64,000 bases of DNA, taken from Haloterrigena sp. KLK7. Its GTDB lineage: Archaea; Halobacteriota; Halobacteria; Halobacteriales; Natrialbaceae. The DNA lies in contig NZ_CP149787.1 in assembly GCF_037914945.1 (NCBI RefSeq), positions 1,860,001-1,924,000 of the forward strand, read 5' to 3'. A program made the position numbers and the translations under genes. The notes beneath the pieces were generated by a model. That model did not search any database. It was not told the origin of the DNA and worked only from the letters and a program-made list of their open reading frames with translations. Positions 60,451-64,000 of this stretch are shown here, piece by piece; position 1 is the stretch's first letter; every line of letters starts with the position of its first letter.

Positions 60451-61980
60451 TCAGAGATATCCCAGATCCGCCAGTCGCTCCTTGGTCCCCTCGCGCATCT
60501 CGACCTCGCCGCTTTCGCCGGCCTCGGCGAGCGGGTCGAACCGTTCCTCGAGGCGCCGCTGCATCGCCCGCACCTGCTCGGGCTCCCGTGCGGCGATGTC
60601 GTCGCGCTCGAGCGGGTCGGTCTCGACGTCGTGGAGCCGTTCGGAGCCGTCGTCGCCGCGGACGTACTTGTACTCGCGCGTGCGGACGGCCCGGAGGCGA
60701 CGGTCGTACTCGTAGACCCGGTCGGGGAGCTCGTCGAAGCGGGCCTCGAGGCGGTCGATCGAGGGCTGGGGGGCGACGTACTCCGCGAAGACGGCGTCTC
60801 GGGGCTCGTCGTCCGAGTCGGGATGGAACGAGCGACTGGACCACTGCGCGCGCAGTTCGGGGTCGTCGATCCCGGCGGTCTCGAGCAGCGTGGCGGGGAG
60901 GTCGAGCAACTGGACGAGGTCCTCGCGCTGGCCGCCGTCGGTGAAGGGGCCGCCGTGGCAGACCAGCGGGACGTTGATCAGGGTGTCGTAGAGGTTGTAC
61001 TGGTGGCCGAAGAAGCCGTGGTCGCCGATGTGCTCGCCGTGGTCGCCGCAGACGACGAGCAGGGTGTCCTCCCACTCGCCGGCGTCCTCGAGGGCCGCCC
61101 GGAGCCGCCCGAGCTGCTCGTCGACGTAGGCGAGTTCGGCTCGGTAGAGTCCGCGGAGCAGGGCGAAGTCCCGTTCGGAGAGGCCGTAGTCGTCGCAGTC
61201 GTAGGCCCGTGGGTCCTGTCGGAGGGCCATCGCCTCGTCGACGCTCGCGCCGTCGGGGAGAAAGCGCTCGGCGTACTCGCGGGGCGGATCGTACTCGACG
61301 TGGGGTTCGATGAAGTTACAGAACAGGAAGAACGGACGGTCGCCGTCGCGGTCGTCGAGCCAGTCGGCGATCCAGGTCGTCGACCGGTCGGAGCCGTCGT
61401 CGCCCGCGGGCTGGAGGGCCTCGCTGTAGAGGATGTTCGCGGCGTTGACCAGCGGGTTGCCGTCGAAGAGTCGGTTCCGGGTGGCCTGGAGTTTCTCTCG
61501 GAGGTCCTCGCCGCGGACGACCGCGCCCATGTCCGCGTCGGACTGGATGTACTGCCAGCCCTTCCGCAGGTCGTCGAAGCCGCGGTCGAAGCCGAACTCC
61601 TCGGTGATCCAGGTGTTGTTCGAGACGCCGATGGTCTCGTATCCGGAGTCGGCGAAGGACTCCGGGAGGGTCCGCAACTCGTCGTCGAGATAGGTGTGCC
61701 CGCCGTGGGTGCCGTGCTCGGAGGGGTAGGTCCCGGTGAACATCGAGGCGTGGGACGGGAGGGTCCAGGGCGCGGTCGCGAAGGCGTTGTCGAAGGACGT
61801 TCCCTCGTCGGCGAGTCGGTTCAGTTCCGGCGTCGTCTCCGGACCGGTGCTCGTCGCACGCGCCGTATCGAGGACGACGAGTGCGACGTTCCGCACGCTG
61901 GGATGTGACTTCGGATCACGTCCGTTGGCCGACGCCGCGTCGACGTCTGTAGAATCGGATGAATCAGCTGACTCAGCCAT
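60451..61980 (-). CDS. sulfatase-superfamily enzyme with Thr at the nucleophile position
   Basis: 509 aa from the ATG at 61980. Alkaline-phosphatase-fold motifs: VRNVALVVLDTARA, PWTLPSHASMFTGTYPSEHG, FCNFIEPHVEYDPP, VVCGDHGEHIGDHGFFGHQY. The usual C-x-P-x-R is replaced by T-L-P-S-H (Thr 73), so it cannot carry formylglycine. Thr nucleophiles are known in phosphoethanolamine transferases and phosphodiesterases of this superfamily. The name sulfatase is therefore a fold name only. Divergent from a genuine CSPSR sulfatase. Confidence 0.82.
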   Translation of the reverse strand: MAESADSSDSTDVDAASANGRDPKSHPSVRNVALVVLDTARATSTGPETTPELNRLADEGTSFDNAFATAPWTLPSHASMFTGTYPSEHGTHGGHTYLDDELRTLPESFADSGYETIGVSNNTWITEEFGFDRGFDDLRKGWQYIQSDADMGAVVRGEDLREKLQATRNRLFDGNPLVNAANILYSEALQPAGDDGSDRSTTWIADWLDDRDGDRPFFLFCNFIEPHVEYDPPREYAERFLPDGASVDEAMALRQDPRAYDCDDYGLSERDFALLRGLYRAELAYVDEQLGRLRAALEDAGEWEDTLLVVCGDHGEHIGDHGFFGHQYNLYDTLINVPLVCHGGPFTDGGQREDLVQLLDLPATLLETAGIDDPELRAQWSSRSFHPDSDDEPRDAVFAEYVAPQPSIDRLEARFDELPDRVYEYDRRLRAVRTREYKYVRGDDGSERLHDVETDPLERDDIAAREPEQVRAMQRRLEERFDPLAEAGESGEVEMREGTKERLADLGYL

Positions 61981-62145
61981 ACTGCCGTCTACTCCCACCC
62001 ATGAAGGGAAGGCCACCAGCCCGGAGTATGCAGGTGGTACACGTTATTGAAACACGTTCCAGTCGCCGATATTCTCCCTCGAGAGAGCCTCTCTCGGACG
62101 GTCGGGTCCAAATCATTACTCCCCTCGTCGCCGTAGACGGCGGCC

Positions 62146-63555
62146 ATGCCACCGCATATCGTGATGGTTCACTGCCACGATCTGGGGAAGTACGTCGGGT
62201 GTTACGGTGCGGCCGTCGACACCCCCAGAATCGACGCCCTCGCGGCCGACGGCGTTCGATTCGATCGCCACTTCGTGACGGCGCCGCAGTGCTCGCCGAG
62301 TCGCTCGAGTCTGATGACCGGCCGTCACCCCCACCAGAACGGGATGCTCGGACTCGCCCACGGCAACTGGGAGGTCGGCCCCCACGAGCGGTTTCTGCCG
62401 GAGTTACTCGGCGAGGCCGGCTACGAGACGCACCGCTTCGGGCTCCAGCACGTCACCGAGTACCCCGAGCGACTCGGCTACGATCTGACGCACAACGAGG
62501 AGTCCCTGACGAGCGAAACCCCGACGTCGGTCCACGAGGGCGCCCGCGCACGCACCGTCGCCGGCGACGTCGCGACGTTCCTCGAGTCGGGAGACCGCGA
62601 CGACCCGCTCTTCGCCTCGGTCGGCTTCTTCGAACTCCACCGCGTCGCGGAGGACGGCGGCTTCGGATTCGAGGGCGAGCGGTACGATGCACCCGACCCG
62701 GACGACGTCGATCCGCTCGAGTTCCTCCCCGACCGGCCCGGCATTCGGTCGGATATCGCCGAGATGAACGGCATGGTCCGGGCGATCGACGACGGCGTCG
62801 GGACGATCGCCGACGCCCTCGAGAACGCGGGACTGGCCGAGGACACCCTCCTCGTCTTCACGACCGAGCACGGGCTGGCGATGCCGCGCGCGAAGGGCAC
62901 CTGTTTCGACGCCGGCATCGAGGCGGCGCTCCTGATGGCCCAACCGGGAACCCTCGAGGCGGGTCGGGTCGTCGACGACCTCGTGAGCAACGTCGACGTC
63001 TTCGCGACGCTGCTCGATGTCGCGGACGCGCCGGTTCCCGGTGTCGACACCGACGGCGACGGCATCGCCGGGCGGAGTTTCGCGCCGCTGTTGTTCGACG
63101 GCGAGAACGGGTTCGACGGGAGAGCCGCGTACGAGCCGCGCGATCGGCTCTTCTCGGGCATGACCTGGCACGATCGATACAATCCGATTCGGTCGATCCG
63201 AACGGATCGCTGGAAGTACATCCGGAACTTCTGGCACCTCCCCGTCGTCTACATGACGACGGACGTCTTCTGCAGCGACGCTGGCCGCGAGGTCCACGAG
63301 GAGTACTACGGCGAACAGCGACCCTACGAGGAACTGTACGACCTCGAGGCCGACCCGCTCGAGCGGGAGAACCTCGCGGCGGGGGACGACCCGGACGATC
63401 CGGCGACCGAGACCGTTCGCGATGAGCTTCGAACGGACCTGCTCGAGTGGATGGACGCGACCGGCGACCCGCTGCTCGAGGGTCCCGTGCTGCCGAACAA
63501 CTGGGAGACGGTCCACCCGCGGCTGGAGGACGACCGCGACGACATCCGGCGGTAA
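62146..63555 (+). CDS. arylsulfatase-type sulfatase with formylglycine motif
   Basis: 469 aa. Active-site FVTAPQCSPSRSSLMTGRHP carries the C-x-P-x-R formylglycine signature (Cys 49, Arg 53). Metal site HCHDLGKYVGCYG has one Asp in place of the usual Asp-Asp. Later motifs are FTTEHGLAMPRAKGTCFDAG and TDRWKYIRNF. It hydrolyses a sulfate ester after maturation by a formylglycine-generating enzyme, which is not in this window. A sugar-type kinase follows 42 bases later. Confidence 0.88.
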   Translation: MPPHIVMVHCHDLGKYVGCYGAAVDTPRIDALAADGVRFDRHFVTAPQCSPSRSSLMTGRHPHQNGMLGLAHGNWEVGPHERFLPELLGEAGYETHRFGLQHVTEYPERLGYDLTHNEESLTSETPTSVHEGARARTVAGDVATFLESGDRDDPLFASVGFFELHRVAEDGGFGFEGERYDAPDPDDVDPLEFLPDRPGIRSDIAEMNGMVRAIDDGVGTIADALENAGLAEDTLLVFTTEHGLAMPRAKGTCFDAGIEAALLMAQPGTLEAGRVVDDLVSNVDVFATLLDVADAPVPGVDTDGDGIAGRSFAPLLFDGENGFDGRAAYEPRDRLFSGMTWHDRYNPIRSIRTDRWKYIRNFWHLPVVYMTTDVFCSDAGREVHEEYYGEQRPYEELYDLEADPLERENLAAGDDPDDPATETVRDELRTDLLEWMDATGDPLLEGPVLPNNWETVHPRLEDDRDDIRR

Positions 63556-63597
63556 TCCCGACCGATATTTCTCCCTCGCGGACGAATTCGAACGCGA

Positions 63598-64000
63598 ATG
63601 CCCGACGTCGTGTGTCTCGGCAGCGTCAACCTCGACCGGACGTGGTACCTGCCGGCCGAACGGATCCGGGACCTCGAGGCCCGCTACGACTGGTTTCCGG
63701 CGGCCGGGGAGACCGTCCGCATCGAGGGGAGTCCCGACCTTCCCGCCGGCGTCCTCGAGGACGCCCAGTACCGAACCGCCGTCGGCGGCAAGGGGTCGAA
63801 TCAGGCCGTCGCGGCGGCCCGCGCTGGAGCCGACGCCGCGTTTCTCGGCTGCGTCGGGCGCGACGCGGACGAGTACGGCGTCCGCGAGACCCTCGCCGAC
63901 CGCGGGGTCGCCGTCGACGGCGTGACGACCGTCGGTCGCGAGACGGGGAAGGCGTACGTCTTCGTCGACGAGGGCGGCGAATCGTGGATCGCGATCGTCG
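63598..64000 (+). CDS. PfkB-family sugar kinase (C-terminus beyond window)
   Basis: 134 residues visible from the ATG at 63598; the gene continues past base 64000. N-terminal VCLGSVNLDRTWYLPAERIR, the first PfkB signature YRTAVGGKGSNQAVAAARAG, and GCVGRDADEYGVRETL match ribokinase/adenosine-kinase-type enzymes. It phosphorylates a sugar or nucleoside using ATP. Its proximity to the sulfatase gene suggests carbohydrate use. Confidence 0.88.
   Translation, partial: MPDVVCLGSVNLDRTWYLPAERIRDLEARYDWFPAAGETVRIEGSPDLPAGVLEDAQYRTAVGGKGSNQAVAAARAGADAAFLGCVGRDADEYGVRETLADRGVAVDGVTTVGRETGKAYVFVDEGGESWIAIV

Overview
The window is GC-rich DNA (strong G/C at third codon positions, Asp/Glu-rich proteins, CTCGAG everywhere, Tat-lipoprotein signals, HalOD1, archaellum and S6e genes) from a haloarchaeon. 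The gene complement looks like Natrialbales (Natrinema/Haloterrigena type); that genus-level guess is inference. Most of the window reads as ordinary chromosome with core metabolic genes. I see no complete transposase, CRISPR array, rRNA operon or prophage.

Layout. 1-1.5 kb: arsenite efflux (acr3, cut by the window edge) with arsR. 1.7-4.4 kb: phosphate control, with pstB-phoU divergent from an AbrB-PhoU fusion regulator. 4.5-16.9 kb: mostly single genes: a DUF5787-type possible nuclease, a sugar-type oxidoreductase, a degenerate cupredoxin lipoprotein, MBL and PHP hydrolases, an AAA ATPase with a His-rich tail, three Usp proteins, a GNAT enzyme, an alpha/beta hydrolase, tRNA-Gly(TCC), a DHH phosphoesterase and a BI-1-like membrane protein. 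17-19 kb: two haloarchaeal conserved proteins and a frameshifted gene. 19.1-28.5 kb: the archaellum locus. Two archaellins on the minus strand diverge from a 37-codon micro-ORF followed by arlCE-F-G-H-I-J and a separate arlD; a PadR-type regulator lies next door. 28.6-34.7 kb: DUF7112-like protein, ribosomal protein S6e, a TetR regulator with a perfect operator, a degenerate prenyl-synthase-like protein, two membrane proteins, a beta-CASP RNase and a PPOX flavoprotein. 34.8-38.8 kb: MFS transporter, HpcH/HpaI aldolase, SRPBCC and Zn-alcohol dehydrogenase. 38.9-48.6 kb: lipase maturation factor and DCC thiol protein, a PD-(D/E)XK-like protein, a small Cys-rich protein, an HNH endonuclease with an SRA-like region, HalOD1, 6-phosphogluconate dehydrogenase, CopD-like and hydrolase-like membrane proteins, dUTPase. 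48.8-54.7 kb: aconitase, an LLM oxidoreductase, a membrane-anchored Mrr-type nuclease, a flavodoxin. 54.9-64 kb: a P1B-type ATPase lacking the CPC motif, a membrane-anchored propeller-like protein with a 28-bp tandem repeat at its 3' end, a LUD protein, an Hsp20-like protein, two divergent sulfatase-family enzymes and the start of a PfkB kinase.

The clearest functional unit is the archaellum cluster: prepilin-type archaellins, the cytoplasmic ArlCE/D complex, stator-like ArlF/G, the ArlH/ArlI ATPase pair and the ArlJ membrane platform. Three separate proteins with nuclease signatures (4.5, 41.3 and 52.4 kb) plus the HNH/SRA-like protein (43 kb) are the best places to look for under-described biology. 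The most unusual architecture among them is the Mrr-type nuclease with a Cys-rich zinc-ribbon region and a C-terminal membrane anchor. Short hairpin-rich repeats at 5.6, 29.6 and 53.9 kb fill the gene-free stretches.
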